NCBI GenBank assembly: GCA_950295325.1
Contig: OX485806.1
Span: 8,930,001-8,994,000 of the forward strand
Source of the DNA: Polytrichum commune
Lineage: Eukaryota; Streptophyta; Polytrichopsida; Polytrichales; Polytrichaceae
DNA length: 64,000 nucleotides
Direction of reading: 5' to 3'
Shown: positions 37,001-49,506 of the stretch, one piece after another
Position numbering within the stretch: position 1 is the stretch's first letter
Layout of the letters: each line of letters opens with the position of its first letter
Made by a program: the position numbers and the translations under genes
Notes under the pieces: model-generated
The model's input: the letters and a program-made list of their open reading frames with translations, nothing else
What the model was told of the DNA's origin: nothing
Databases searched by the model: none

Positions 37001-37199
37001 ATCATACGAACCGGTTTGGATAAACACAGATACCATACTTTGTGCTTGGAAACCACGCAAAGGTTCGAAATCAAAGACAATGACCATCCCGCAAAAACAT
37101 ATAGCTTTTGCCAAAGACAACTTGGCACGTATCGCAGCTGCGGAAAACGATCTTGAAAATGGAAATGAAGCTGAAGATGAAGATGAAGAGGGGGAATGA
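34098..37199 (+). pseudogene. DUF7869-type transposase-like gene (one in-frame TAG)
   Basis: Two exons, 34098-35502 and 35671-37199, with donor ACAG|GTTCGT and acceptor AATCTCAG; the join restores a Gly codon. The start GCCATGG is a good context. Order: acidic Ser-rich N-terminus; Cys motif DCCAKKCCQLFP; VTLENIEVCCRAWYIIHAVS; the zinc-like CSTCEKYKGLRDTH; then LHVQLDNCAKDNKCRYVFCF and VSFLMVGHTHDDIDASFGRW. The last two motifs are typical of DUF7869 proteins, a multicopy eukaryotic family thought to derive from transposases with an RNase H-like fold. The tail is acidic. TAG at 34722-34724 interrupts the frame after LRQEM, and the frame then continues without loss for another ~750 codons, so this copy is nearly intact. 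The family-1 palindromes upstream and in the intron link it to locus 1. Confidence 0.75.
35552..35577. repeat. Family-1-like palindrome inside the DUF7869 intron
   Basis: Perfect palindrome with core TTACGGATGCGCATCCGTAA within the 168-bp intron. The GGATGCGCATCC centre differs from the usual GGACGCGCGTCC on both arms, so symmetry is kept despite two changes. Confidence 0.92.
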
Positions 37200-37799
37200 T
37201 ATTGACGTACGTCGGGACCAAAGTTAGTTGAAATGTGTATTTGTTTGTCATTAATATATGACATTGGGGTTGAATATTATATTAGACACATTTTATAGAT
37301 TACAACTAGTATAATATTATTGCATGACTGTATTGATTTACGGATGTGGAATCACCCTTCCCATGCGCTATCAAATGTTTTCTAGTATATGTTTATATTT
37401 ACGGATGTGGAATCCAAACTATTTAATATTGCATATTATGTTAATTTGTAAATTCTAATTAACATTGTCAATTTATTTTAAGTATTGTTGCAATTGGGAT
37501 GTGCCATTCAATTCAACCACAATAGGCCAAGAGCTTTATGTTTCGGATGCGCATCCAAGAGTCAATACATATAAAATTAGATGGCTATTTATGGATTCAT
37601 TACTTTTGTTCAACACAATCCCAAAAAAACCAAATAATCGTGTAATTGTGTCATTTGATTCTCATCCCCATACTTACTATATTTAGTAATATATAGTTCC
37701 ATCGCATATGGATTTCTAAAACATTATGATGTAATTGTTCCCGATGTTCCTGATGTTCCCTACGTTCACAATATTCGCATCCGAAACTATGGGTCCAAT
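37200..37799. other. 3' flank with half-palindromes
   Basis: AT-rich, no gene. It contains TTTACGGATGTGGAATC twice (about 37336 and 37398), TTTCGGATGCGCATCC at about 37540 and ATTCGCATCCGAAAC at about 37773. These are half or degenerate family-1 palindromes, possibly close to the end of the element. Confidence 0.5.
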
Positions 37800-39720
37800 T
37801 TATTTTGAGACTTTCCAAAGTCTCCAAATAACGAATATAGTGTTCAAAGTCTGTTCGTCGTCGTTGTCCACCACTCTCCTTGATCGCGGTTCCTTTTGTA
37901 GCACCACGCGCCACGCAGGATGCCTCCAATCTTCAATGAAGAACACCTTACTCCATGTACACAAATTGGGAACAAAGGTATAGTATTGTTTCACATAATA
38001 TAATCACATGCAGTCATGCAACATACCATGGGACACACCTCAGAGTGTCAGTGCCACATTCCTCACCAGATTCCAACTCTGATTCACTACATGGATGATA
38101 CCTGGCGGATTGTGGCCGGTAAGACATACGGTTCAATGTCCCGTGCAATTCGATCATTGAAGCGAACAATTGTGAAGCCATACTGGTCTACCTTCGTGGA
38201 CGTCCGTGGCCCAGGATCATTGCGAATCCATGAACCACGAACACAACTCTTCTTTGCGCAGAGTACCGAACAACGATAATCTCTTTCAAGACTCCCACCA
38301 TGCTGACGCCTGCACTTTGTCCCTCCTCTGCTCCAAATATACTGGCGATTACATAATCTTGTGTCACGAATCCACGTTCATCTCCCTCATGGTACACCCT
38401 GTAGTGGTTCCCATAGGCCCACATTTGTTGGTAGATCTTAGCTTCCCTTGAAGGGAGAGTCGAGAGTCGGAGCAATTCGATGTCAACATTGTTTCTACCA
38501 TGTGCATTGACCAGGGTCATTGTGTAGGATGGCAACCACTCCACAAAGTCTGGCAAGCCATGCAGTAGATCATTAGGATATTGAACCTGTTGTCTTCGTG
38601 TAAGCCCTCTTGATGCAGCATCCCTTCTAAATGCTTCCCTTTCTGCCTCGAGTCGTTCGCCAAGGGCCTAGTATTGTCTACAACAATGTCAGGAAAAGCT
38701 CCATTAATGGGTCTGAAAAACATGAAGGCTAAGGTCTTGTCTGCATACAAACTTGGCCTGAAAGAGACTATGCGACAAAAAACATTACATATGGCTTACC
38801 TCCAAGGCTCTGAGGTTGCAGCAGAGTTCCTAATAATCCAAGAATGGATTGCTCTCCGCTCCTCATCGGTTAGGTCACGGTTTATGGCTTTCCCTTCTAG
38901 GAGTTCTCCACAATCGCCAAGCTCCTCCTCGTCATCCCAAATCCTTCGTCATGTGAAAGGATACAACTTCAGGTACTTGGTGCAGAATCCTAAGGCCTCA
39001 TCATACACGTAAGCATTCGCAATGGCACCCTCGGGGTGTGCCCGGCTCCGGATATATTTTTTCAATACATTCAAGTGTCTCTCTACTGGATAGCACCAAG
39101 CATTTGCAATTGGGCCACACAACTTCACCTATCTAACAAGGTGAATTGGCAAATGGACCATAATGTCAAAAAAAGAAGGAGGAAACCATACCTCCATTAA
39201 GCACATGGTTTCGGCTGCATAGTGTTGTAAACGCTCTAACTCTTCTACATTTATAACTTTTTTGCAGATCATAGTGAACAACCTTGCTAGACGAATTATG
39301 GCCGCTTGGGGCCCACACGCCATTAGATGTCTCAAACAAACAGGTAGTATAAATTGAAAGAAGATGTGGAAGTCATGTGACTTCATGTTACCGATTTTGT
39401 TCTGGAGTATGTGTTTCTGTATTGGGCCGCAATAACCGGTTGGAAGTGATATTCCAGCCAGCTGCTCCAAGAAAATTTTTTGTTCCTCTTTGGTCAACAC
39501 GTACGGGGCAAGAGGCTTGATGTAATTTCCACCTGGTACCGGCCCTCGACGAACCCACAAATGTTGACGTATTCTCTCCTCCTCCATATCTCGGCGCGAG
39601 GCGGCGGTGTCTTTCGCTCCAAATAGCAATTTCAGTAAGCTGTCGCAGATGTTGCGCTCAATGTGCATTACATCCAGGAGGTGCCGCATTGGAAGCTTCT
39701 GCGGCTAAAACAAAGGGAAC
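37800..39720 (-). pseudogene. Decayed CACTA transposase (C-terminal part)
   Basis: The minus strand reads the C-terminal half of a TNP2-type transposase. From an acceptor-like GCCGCAG at about 39698 it reads RHLLDVMHIERNICDSLL, LAPYVLTKEEQKIF, FPPSFFDIMVHLPIHLV, then (after a TAG at 39129-39131) KLCGPIANAWCYPVERHL. After a TGA at 38949-38951 it continues to an AG|GTAAGCC donor. DUF4216-like pieces follow in broken frames (VSMVGVLKEIIVVRYS; KVFFIEDWRHPAWRVVLQKE). The N-terminal catalytic part is missing. It differs clearly in sequence from the intact transposase at 6650-10523. Confidence 0.8.
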
Positions 39721-39996
39721 AATGAGCAGATTCCAGCAAGCACAATGATCTCGTTAACCCTAGGTGTTTTCAGCAGCAAGCCACAACTTGCACCAGTCCT
39801 AGCATATATGCACATTTGGGAGCACAACATACTGCTGACGAAGATGTTATACTTCATTGCTCTAAATATATATATATATATATATATATCAATATGCTAG
39901 CACTTCATTTCCAGGTGTACATGCATAAGCACAATGGCAGCAACAAAGTGTTTTTTCACATAGAGACTGGCCATGGTCTGCATTGCATTTATTCTT

Positions 39997-42350
39997 TAAA
40001 GGGTAGATGTGTGAGGTTTTGATATATCCAAGAATCTGAAATTGAAATGTGGGACTCATAAAAGGTCTCTCGGCCCCGACACACATTTTTGAGGGTCTAA
40101 TATGTTGGTGAGTTTGATATGAATGTGAGGTAGACTTGGGGTTGAGGGAATCTGGTTCGGGGGTTTGGAGTTGATATGTGACTGAATTTGATTTGAGGCT
40201 CAGGGTGGGTGAGGGAAGAGGGGATTTTGGTAGGGGGTAGATGTGTGAGGTTTTGATATATCCAAGAATTTGAAATTGAAATGTGGGACTCATAAAAGGT
40301 GTCTCGGCCCCGACACACATTTTTGAGGGTCTAATATGTTGGTGAGTTTGATATGACTATGAGGTTGACTTGGGGTTGAGGGAATCTAGTTCGGGGGTTT
40401 GGAGTTCATATGTGACTGAATTTTATTTGAGTCTAAGGGTGGCTGGGGGTTGAGGGAAATCTGGTAGGGGGTAGATGTGTGAAATTTTGATATTTCTAAG
40501 AATCTGAAATTGAAATGTGGGACTCATAAAAGGTCTCTCGGCCCCGACACACTTTTTTGAGGGTCTAATATGTTGGTGAGTTTGATATGACTATGAGGTT
40601 GACTTGGGGTTGAGGGAATCTAGTTCGGGGGTTTGGAGTTCATATGTGACTGAATTTTATTTGAGTCTAAGGGTGGCTGGGGGTTGAGGGAAATCTGGTA
40701 GGGGGTAGATGTGTGAAATTTTGATATTTCTAAGAATCTGAAATTGAAATGTGGGACTCATAAAAGGTCTCTCGGCCCCGACACACTTTTTTGGGGGTCT
40801 AATATGTTGATGAGTTTGATATGACTATGAGGTTGACTTGGGGTTGAGGGAATCTGGTTCGGGGGTTTGGAGTTCATATGTGACTGAATTTGATATGAGG
40901 CTCAGGGTTGGTGAGGGAAGAGGGGATTATGGTAGGGGGTAGATGTGTCAAATTTTGAATTTTCCAAAAATCTCAAATTGAAATTGAAGCTCATAAAAGG
41001 TATCTCGGCCCCGACACACATTTTTGGGGGTCTAATATGTTAGTAATTTTGACTTGAATGTGAGGTGGACTTGTGGTTGAGGGAATCTGGTTTGGGGGTT
41101 TGGAGTTCATATGTGACTGAATTTGATTTGAGTCTAAGGGTGGGTGAGGGAAGAGGGGATTATGGTAGGGGGTAGATGTGTCAAATTTTGAATTTTCTAA
41201 AAATCTGAAATTGAAATTGAAGCTCATAAAAGGTGTCTCGGGCCCGACACACATTTTTGGGGGTCTAATATGTTAGTGATTTTGTTTTGAATGTGAGGTG
41301 GACTTGGGGTTGAGGGAATCTGGTTCGGGGGTTTGGAGTTCATATGTGACTGAATTTGATTTGAATCTAAGGGTGGGTGAGGGAAGAGGGGATTATGGTA
41401 GGGGGTAGATGTGTCAAATTTTGAATTTTCTAAAAATCTGAAATTGAAATTGAAGCTCATAAAAGGTGTCTCGGCCCCGACACACATTTTTGGGGGTCTA
41501 ATATGTTAGTGATTTTGACTTGAATGTGAGGTGGACTTGGGGTTGAGGGAATCTGGTTCGGGGGTTTGGAGTTCATATGTGACTGAATTTGATTTGAGTC
41601 TAAGGGTGGGTGAGGGAAGAGGGGATTATGGTAGGGGGTAGATGTGTCAAATTTTGAATTTTCTAAAAATCTGAAATTGAAATTGAAGCTCATAAAATAT
41701 GTCTCGGCCCTGACACACTTTTTTGGGGGTCTAATATGTTCGTGATTTTGACTTGAATGTGAGGTGGACTTGGGGTTGAGGGAATCTGGTTCGGGGGTTT
41801 GGAGTTCATATGTGACTGAATTTGATTTGAGTCTAAGGGTGGGTGAGGGAAGAGGGGATTATGGTAGGGGGTAGATGTGTCAAATTTTGAATTTTCTAAA
41901 AATCTGAAATTGAAATTGAAGCTCATAAAAGGTGTCTCGGCCCCGACACACTTTTTTGGGGGTCTAATATGTTAGTGATTTTGATTTGAATGTGAGGTGG
42001 ACTTGGGGTTGAGGGAATCTGGTTTGGGGGTTTGGAGTTCATATGTGACTGAATTTGATTTGAGTCTAAGGGTGGGTGAGGGAAGAGGGGATTATGGTAG
42101 GGGGTAGATGTGTCAAATTTTGAATTTTCTAAAAATCTGAAATTGAAATTGAAGCTCATAAAAGGTGTCTCGGCCCCGACACACATTTTTGGGGGTCTAA
42201 TATGTTAGTGATTTTGACTTGAATGTGAGGTGGACTTGGGGTTGAGGGAATCTGGTTCGGGGGCTAGGAGTTGATATTTGATTGAACTTGATTTGAGTCC
42301 AAGGGTTGTTGGGGGTTGAGGGAAATCTGGTAGGTGGTTAGTTGCTAGTG
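39997..42350. repeat. Tandem array 1, 233-bp unit
   Basis: Ten copies of a 233-234 bp unit, counted from the landmark CTCGGCCCCGACACAC at 40071, 40305, 40539, 40773, 41006, 41239, 41472, 41705, 41938 and 42171. Each unit has GGGTCTAATATGTT, GACTTGGGGTTGAGGGAATC, CATATGTGACTGAATTTGA and GGTAGGGGGTAGATGTGT. The landmark is an imperfect palindrome (GTGTCTCGGCCCCGACAC). The array ends about 110 bp before the first recognised exon of locus 2. The repeated 78-87 codon minus-strand frames are not genes: 233 is not a multiple of 3. Confidence 0.95.
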
Positions 42351-45300
42351 TTGATTTTCAATTGATCGAGGTGAATATGTGGATCAGCTAAAAGCGTTTA
42401 TGTGTACTGCCGAGGAAGTGATTCTTACTTTCTTGAAAATAAAATTTCTAAATTGTAGGTACATGCTGCATCTTCGCCACCTTCTACACAAGTATCAGAA
42501 AGAATGCAGCCAGATTTGGAAATCCTTGAGGACGGGCTTGAGGGAGAGGAAGATATTCTTGGGGATGATGCTCAATTTATGGCTGATGAGGATGAGATTC
42601 GGACTCGGCAGAAACTTAACTCAGTGTCCACGATCACAAGCTTGAGATTCCAACCCGTCTGTTCCTCGCGATTTTGTATTCCTTTGTGCAGAATGCTTGC
42701 AATGCCAATGGTAAGGCCAACTCTATCATCCGATCTTGCTAAGCTCGAGCAAGAGTTTGTTCACGGATACAGGGAGGGCGCTTCGGTATTTTATGTCACA
42801 ACCACCAATGAAGACGGTAAGACACAGGAAGTGTTAGAAGCTGATAAAGCTTCTTGGGGTCCTATTTGGAACGCCAAAAACGACGTTTTCAACACGTTCC
42901 TCCTATCAGATCCCAATTTGGCACACTTAACAAATATGATGTTTTTTGTGTGTGACGGAAACCATAGGCGTCAAGCATGGTTAAATCACATTGACAGACT
43001 TCACCGAACTGAGGAGTCTTGGCATTATTTGGTGGACTCGATTTTCCTTGACACAAATGGGAAAGTTGGACTTGTTATGCAAGTCATGCACAACATTAAC
43101 AAGTAAGTGCATTTTCTTTTCATATGCATTCTATCATATTCATTTCTTTTCATTTCAATAATCTAATATCTTTCACTTGATTTTGATTTTAGACATACCG
43201 AGGACTCGTACGTGAAAACCAACATTGTCCATACCCTGTTCAGGGTTCAGAAGTATGGTCTAATGTCAATTGACCAGTTCAGTGACCTTTTGAGTCCGGC
43301 AGATTTCAAAAGATGCAAGAAATCACAAAAAAAGATTTGGTATTCGTTGCCATTAAATGTGTTTACAAACTTCACATTTCAGGTGATTTGTTACTTTGAT
43401 TTCACATTTTTTTAAGTCATGAATAATCATTTTCTATTGATCGCAACCGGCTAATTTTGTGAATCTTCAACTCTTGATTTCATTTTCTTATGACATTTTA
43501 GTTTATGCATTCTTGTTCTCTCTTTGTGCAGCACGAACTGGGTCTCGCTGCGGACGATGGTGTACGTCAGCTTGTGGAGCAAACAGAAGGAGAAGTCTCC
43601 CCTGCTGACAAGGCGGCTGCAATGAATGCCGCAATTGAGAAGAGAATTGTGGCACTTCGCATCAAGATGGGAAAACTTGTTGCTGTGGCTAACCCGGAGC
43701 TTACCGACGGTTGGCTTCGTGAGGTAGGTACCCTACCTCTTTGTCCATATCAATTTGTTCTGCTTATCCTTTAGAAGAGGACTCACGAACTCACATACCC
43801 TCTGTCACACAGATCGAGCGACATTACACCCTAAACTCACTCTCACCGGAACTCAACTTAGAGAAGCTCCAGCTCATTGCAACTTCTAGGGCGTCTCCCG
43901 CATTCAAAATAAAATGGCTAGAATACTTTAATTCATCTGCTTCCACTCGCGAGGCCCGCAGGCTACCTCCCAAGCCCATCAACGAAGAGAGATTGGCAAA
44001 TTTCCTAGCTAAAGCAAGTTTCTGGGCAGGAGTAAGTCCACTGATTTCATGAATTTTCAATTATTTGAGTTCCTCGTTGGCATTTCTTTTATCTACCTCA
44101 CATTCTTAATTTCATTGACGCAATTAGTGCAGCTGATGCTTATTGTCTTGGTTACTAGATTTTTGAGCAGGCCAGTATTGTTTTTGACGAGACCATACGT
44201 CAAGACCGACTTCCAATCAACATGAGTCTTGCCAGTGAGCCAATGTTGTTGCCCGCGTATATCGAAGACTGTTGCATGAAATTATGGGACCATGCGTTCA
44301 ACACATATTTCAGAGGACACGATTCCTTCAAGAAAGGTGACGACTTTGTTGGATTTGACGGATCTGACCTAGTTGTCCGCAGAGTTCTTTTTAGGTAAGT
44401 CTCAAATCTTGAAGTAATTCTCATTAATTTCAGTAATTATTTCAGTTGATATTATGTGACTTGCTATTTCAGGAATTCAAGAATTTAATGTTATGTGCTA
44501 TGTCGTAACCCAGGTACTTTAAGTACGAGCTTTTGGCGAAAGGCGCTATTTCCAAAGAAGACCTTCCTGTATTCTTGACCGCATGGCTTGATAGATCAAA
44601 TTCAGCGTGCATGTTCTCAGCTCATCAACAACGCACGTGGACAACTTCTCACCTTGCCGGCGGTGCCTGGTATCCTGATTGCGCTGCAAGTTTTACGCCT
44701 GCTTTTGAGACTGAGCTCAGAAAGTCAAAGGAGGATGTAGGTGATTCTGGAATTGAAATGTTGGACTTACAGGCCATTGAAGATGAGAATGAGAGGGCAA
44801 AGGCAATGAAACGATGCATCGAAGAGGACCGAAAGAAAGCGCTGAGGGTCAAAGAGGCTGAGGAGAGAGCTGATCAAAAAGAGCGGGAGAAGCTACAGAA
44901 GTCACTAGAGAAGTCCACCAAGAAGGGCAAAAGGAAAATGAACCCCCCTCCAGAGCCAGAAGGTAAGAGTCCCATTGCTCCTAGTCCAACATATGAATCT
45001 GGCTCCCATGCTCCAACATTTTCTAGAGGAACAAAACGTGATTCCTCCTACGAGCAGTTGAGTCAAATTCCTATTTTGACACCGGGGGAGGAGCTTGAGA
45101 TCCAACTTGAAGAGCTCATTCTCAACTCCTCAAAGGAGGACATTCTTGGCGGTGACACGGGTGAATTCACCCCTTCCTACAACGAGTTGAAAAGATTCAT
45201 GCTTAAGGTACTGCCCTTCCATAATGTTGTCATCACAGGTTGGGCTTCACATTTATGCACTTGAGTATGGTCCACATTTATCATTAAGTTGTTACTGCCT

Positions 45301-45389
45301 TTCATATCTCAGCAATCGGAACTGAAACATTGATAGAGTACCTGTGATTCATATGTAGAGTAGCAAAACTACATGAGGGTACAAAAATG

Positions 45390-46665
45390 TGTAATGACTG
45401 TGAGCTTGACTGTGGGTTGAGGGAATCTAGTTCGGGGGTTAGGAGTTGATATGTGACTGAATTTGATTTGAGTCTAAGGGTGGCTGGGGGTTGAGGGAAA
45501 TCTGGTAGGGGGTAGTAGTGTCAAGTTTTGATTTTTCTAAAAATCTGAAATTGTAATGTAGGACTCATAAGAGGCACTGTCTCGGCCCCGACACACTCTT
45601 TTTGGGGTCTAATATGTTAGTCAGTTTGCTATAACTATGAGGTTGACTTGGGGTTGAGGGAATCTAGTTCGGGGGTTATGAGTTGATATGTGACTGAATT
45701 TTATTTGAGTCTAAGGGTGGCTGGGGGTTGAGGGAAATCTGTTAGGGGGTAGTAGTGTCAAGTTCTGATTTTTCTAAGAATCTGAAATTGTAATGTAGGA
45801 CTCATAAGAGGCACTGTCTCGGCCCCGACACACTCTTTTTGGGGGTCTAATATGTTAGTGAGTTTGATATGACTATGAGGTTGACTTGGGGTTGAGGGAA
45901 TCTAGTTCGGGGGTTATGAGTTGATATGTGACTGAATTTTATTTGAGTCTAAGGGTGGCTGGGGGTTGAGGGAAATCTGGTAGGGGGTAGTAGTGTCAAG
46001 TTTTGATTTTTCTAAAAATCTAAAATTGTAATGTAGGACTCATAAGAGGCACTGTCTCGGCCCCGACACACTCTTTTTGGGGTCTAATATGTTAGTCAGT
46101 TTGCTATGACTATGAGGTTGACTTGCGGTTGAGGGAATCTAGTTCGGGGGTTATGAGTTGATATGTGACTGAATTTTATTTGAGTCTAAGGGTGGCTGGG
46201 GGTTGAGGGAAATCTGGTAGGGGGTAGTAGTGTCAAGTTTTGATTTTTCTAAAAATCTGAAATTGTAATGTAGGACTCATAAGAGGCACTGTCTCGGCCC
46301 CGACACACTCTTTTTGGGGTCTAATATGTTAGTCAGTTTGCTATGACTATGAGGTTGACTTGCGGTTGAGGGAATCTAGTTCGGGGGTTATGAGTTGATA
46401 TGTGACTGAATTTTATTTGAGTCTAAGGGTGGCTGGGGGTTGAGGGAAATCTGGTAGGGGGTGGATGTATCAAGTTTTGATTTTTCTAAGAATCTGAAAT
46501 TGTAATGTAGGACTTATAAGAGGTGTCTCGGCCCCGACACACTCTTTTTGGGGTCTAATATGTTAGTCAATTTGCTATGACTATGAGGTTGACTTGGGGT
46601 TGAGGGAATCTAGTTCGGGGGTTAGGAGTTGATATGTGACTGAATTTTATTTGAATCTAAAGGTG
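45390..46665. repeat. Tandem array 2, left part (234-238 bp unit)
   Basis: Five units of the same family as 39997-42350, with landmarks at 45583, 45820, 46058, 46295 and 46529, in the same orientation, inside the large intron (45208-49767) of locus 2. These units form their own subtype: most carry GAGGCACTGTCTCGG and AATTGTAATGTAGGACTCAT. Confidence 0.93.
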
Positions 46666-49506
46666 TGTGAACCCTTTGAGTGGTCCACCACTCTGCGGGA
46701 TCACTTTTAGTTAGAATGTTAGCATTAAAAGTTAGAATTGATAGGGAATTTAGGAAAAATTAGTTCATTTAGCATTTAGCCTAGAAGAAGGAAGGTCAAA
46801 ATGAAACTAAGTAGTGCTAGAAGATAGCAAAGTAGAAAAAATGTGCTAGCTAGTAAAAACAACTAGCTAAGCAAATATTAGTAGATGCTAGTTATTAAGC
46901 AAATGTTAGTAGATGCTAGCTAAGCAAGTGTTAGTTTATTAGTTAGTGTGAGGCACACAAGACTATTGGAGGTGTTTTACGTAAGAAGATAAAATCGGCT
47001 TGAAGACTTTTGAAGACAAAAAAAGAAAGAGAGCAAGGGGGATACTTGCCCACTTGCCCCCTTGCCAACTCGATGGCGGAAAAATTAGAAAGATTTCTAA
47101 AGGTTTTTTGTCGGAGCCACCTCGGCGAGAGGGTGGCAACCTCAACCGGGAAAACCCCCGAGCCAAAATTTCGGGAAAGGGTTTGAAAAAATGGATCCGG
47201 TGGAGGAGGGGTCCAACCCTTTTGTGAGAGGGTTTAAAAACCCCTCCTTCCACCTTGTAGCTCTCTCTCTTTCTCTAGTTTTTGGGCGAAGCCCTGCTTC
47301 AATGTAGTTAGGAAAAAATCCTTTAGCATGTATTCTCAATGGTCTAGAAGAAAGGCTTGAGAATCTCCTCTACTCTCTCTCTCCTAGTTAGGTTGTGTGT
47401 TTATTAACACACCAACAAAATTATTCCTTCTTTTGTAGAGGTAGGTTGGATGGTAGAGTTTTGAGTAGAGGCATTATAGACCTCATCTGCCAATGCCCTG
47501 AAGGCTTAGTTCAAAAGCTAGAACAAGATACTTATCATTTTTCTCTTAGAGATATTTCATATAGCTATCCATAGCCGTTTCCCATTTGTGATTTGGTTAA
47601 GATGACAATTAGTTATGGATTTTCAAAGATGGAGTAGAAAAACTGGGTGGTCTTGTGGGTAGCGGCTGCTGGATCAGACCTGCGAGCCCAATAGGAATTT
47701 TAATTCCAAGAAATTATATTTTTCCCAAGTAGAACTTTTGTGTAGCTTTCCAAAATGGCTTAGAACATTTGATTTGAGCATGATTTGAATTAGATATGAA
47801 TTGTGCAAGATGGGACACATAGTTTGAGAACTTTTGGTTGACTGCTGCATTACAGAGGACCTGCTGGGTTCACTTCGGCTTACCTTTCTAATCACATATT
47901 TTTATCAAATACATCTTTTTAATATCTCTCCAGGGTCATATAGAACGTTTGATTTGACTAAGATTTGAATTAGATATGAATTGTTGAAGGCGAGATACAT
48001 AGTTTAAGCCTTCTTGATTGACTGCTGTGTTACAAGGAGTCCGCTGAATTTCTATTAGCTTAACCTGATGATGTCATAATTTTTCTAGTTAGAGCTTGTT
48101 CATAGCTTTCCAATGGTATAAGGAAAGCCTAGATCCAAGTAGTAAGGAATGTGCTATGAATTTTTGAAGTTAGAAGGTAGATAGGTGGGTTGGAAGGGTC
48201 GGTTGAATCGACCTCACACTTCCAACCCTCATAACTTTTGCATTTCTTATCCGATTAGAGTGATTTTTAGATCATTGGAAAGATAATTTGGTGCACTAAG
48301 TATAAATATTATGCTTAGGATTAAATTACAGGGCAGAATAACACTTTATATTTTAATTGTTAACTAAGGTACGCTTACTACCAAACTAGTTACAAAGAAG
48401 GAGGCAAGGTCGACGCTCGGAAAGTGGAGCAAGGAAGGAGGTAGCGGCTCGGCCTACATCAAGCCCAAATCAACCGAGGAAAATTGAGGTAAATTAACTA
48501 ACCTTAAGCCTTCCATTTAGGATTGGAGGGAGCACGGCTAAGGTACGCATCTATAAACCCACTCACCTATCTCGTAAGGTCAAGTGGCTTGACCACTTGA
48601 CCGCCAAGGGAGTACCCAATTCCATTGTTTTCGGGGCCCTTGGTATGTTTTGTGGTAGTAGCTTCATTTATTAGCAAGTTTCGTGTGTGGTAAGTCGGAT
48701 TAATCACCGACACGACCACTCTGAATGTTGTTGGTGGAAAGGTGGGGTTAATGACCCGCGAATCCACTATTATGTTGTTGGCCCCATAGATTGGGAGTAA
48801 TGGCCCCAATTTATGAAGATTGCGCAACAGGTTGAACCTACAGGTTGTCCGTCACCCTGGTCCCATTGAGTTGCATTTCGTGGTCTATCCAGTGTAAACA
48901 CATTTAACAATCAAAACATACAAAATAAATCGTAAACCCTTGTTGGCAAAAGACCCGAGGTAAGGGGTGATGCCTAATATATTAATGTAGTAAGTTAGGA
49001 CGTGTAACCAAAAGTAAGTAATTAAGAAGGAATTTGTGTGAAGGGTGGGACTTAGGCCAAGTTCCCCCGCTTAGAAAACTAAATAGAACTAAATAAAGAA
49101 ATAGAAAGAATTGAATGGTCCATCAAATTGTCGTTATTCCGTTCGTTGAGTTAGGGTGGTATGAGTCACACCCGGTTGGGTGTATCAGAACCATCCCAAT
49201 TCACAAATTAGGATTGCCTTGGTTTTAAGGCTGGTGCGTCTGCGCGTAGAATAGGTTGTAGGTTAAGGTTAGAACTAGATATGAAATTGGTTAGTGGAGT
49301 TTAAAGCCACACTAGTAAAAAACTAAGGCCCAACCTCCGGAGGTACTACGACGCATATTTAATCTCCCTTAAAAATCTAACTACTCACGTTATACACCTA
49401 TCATCCGGGTTCGGCTTGGGCGCCTGCAAATGCAGGCCACCTTCACCGAAGGGCTTGTGTGATACTTTTAGGCTCCCTCGAAAGGGGGTGGCCCAAAAGT
49501 ACCACA
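46666..49506. mobile_element. Solo LTR, family A, copy 3, inside tandem array 2
   Basis: A 2841-bp copy of the family-A LTR. The flanks are AGGTG (46661-46665) and GGGTG (49507-49511). The array consensus at this point reads CTAAGGGTGGCTGGGGG, so the duplication was GGGTG and the left copy has one change. It is very close to copy 1 (the same internal deletion; 28-bp tandem reduced to two), so both may derive from one subfamily. Loss of the internal domain makes it a solo LTR. Confidence 0.92.

Noticed and set aside
40097-42186. Repeated minus-strand ORFs of 73-87 codons, almost identical, one per tandem unit
   Set aside because: They arise only because the 233-bp unit is copied. The unit is not a multiple of three, so each frame breaks at the unit border, and there is no gene context.
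11856-49000. ORFs of 65-96 codons conserved between three places (near 12.0/25.5/47.1, 12.6/26.1/47.7 and 13.5/27.0/48.6 kb)
   Set aside because: They lie inside the three solo LTR copies. Conservation reflects repeat identity, and frames are broken by indels between copies.
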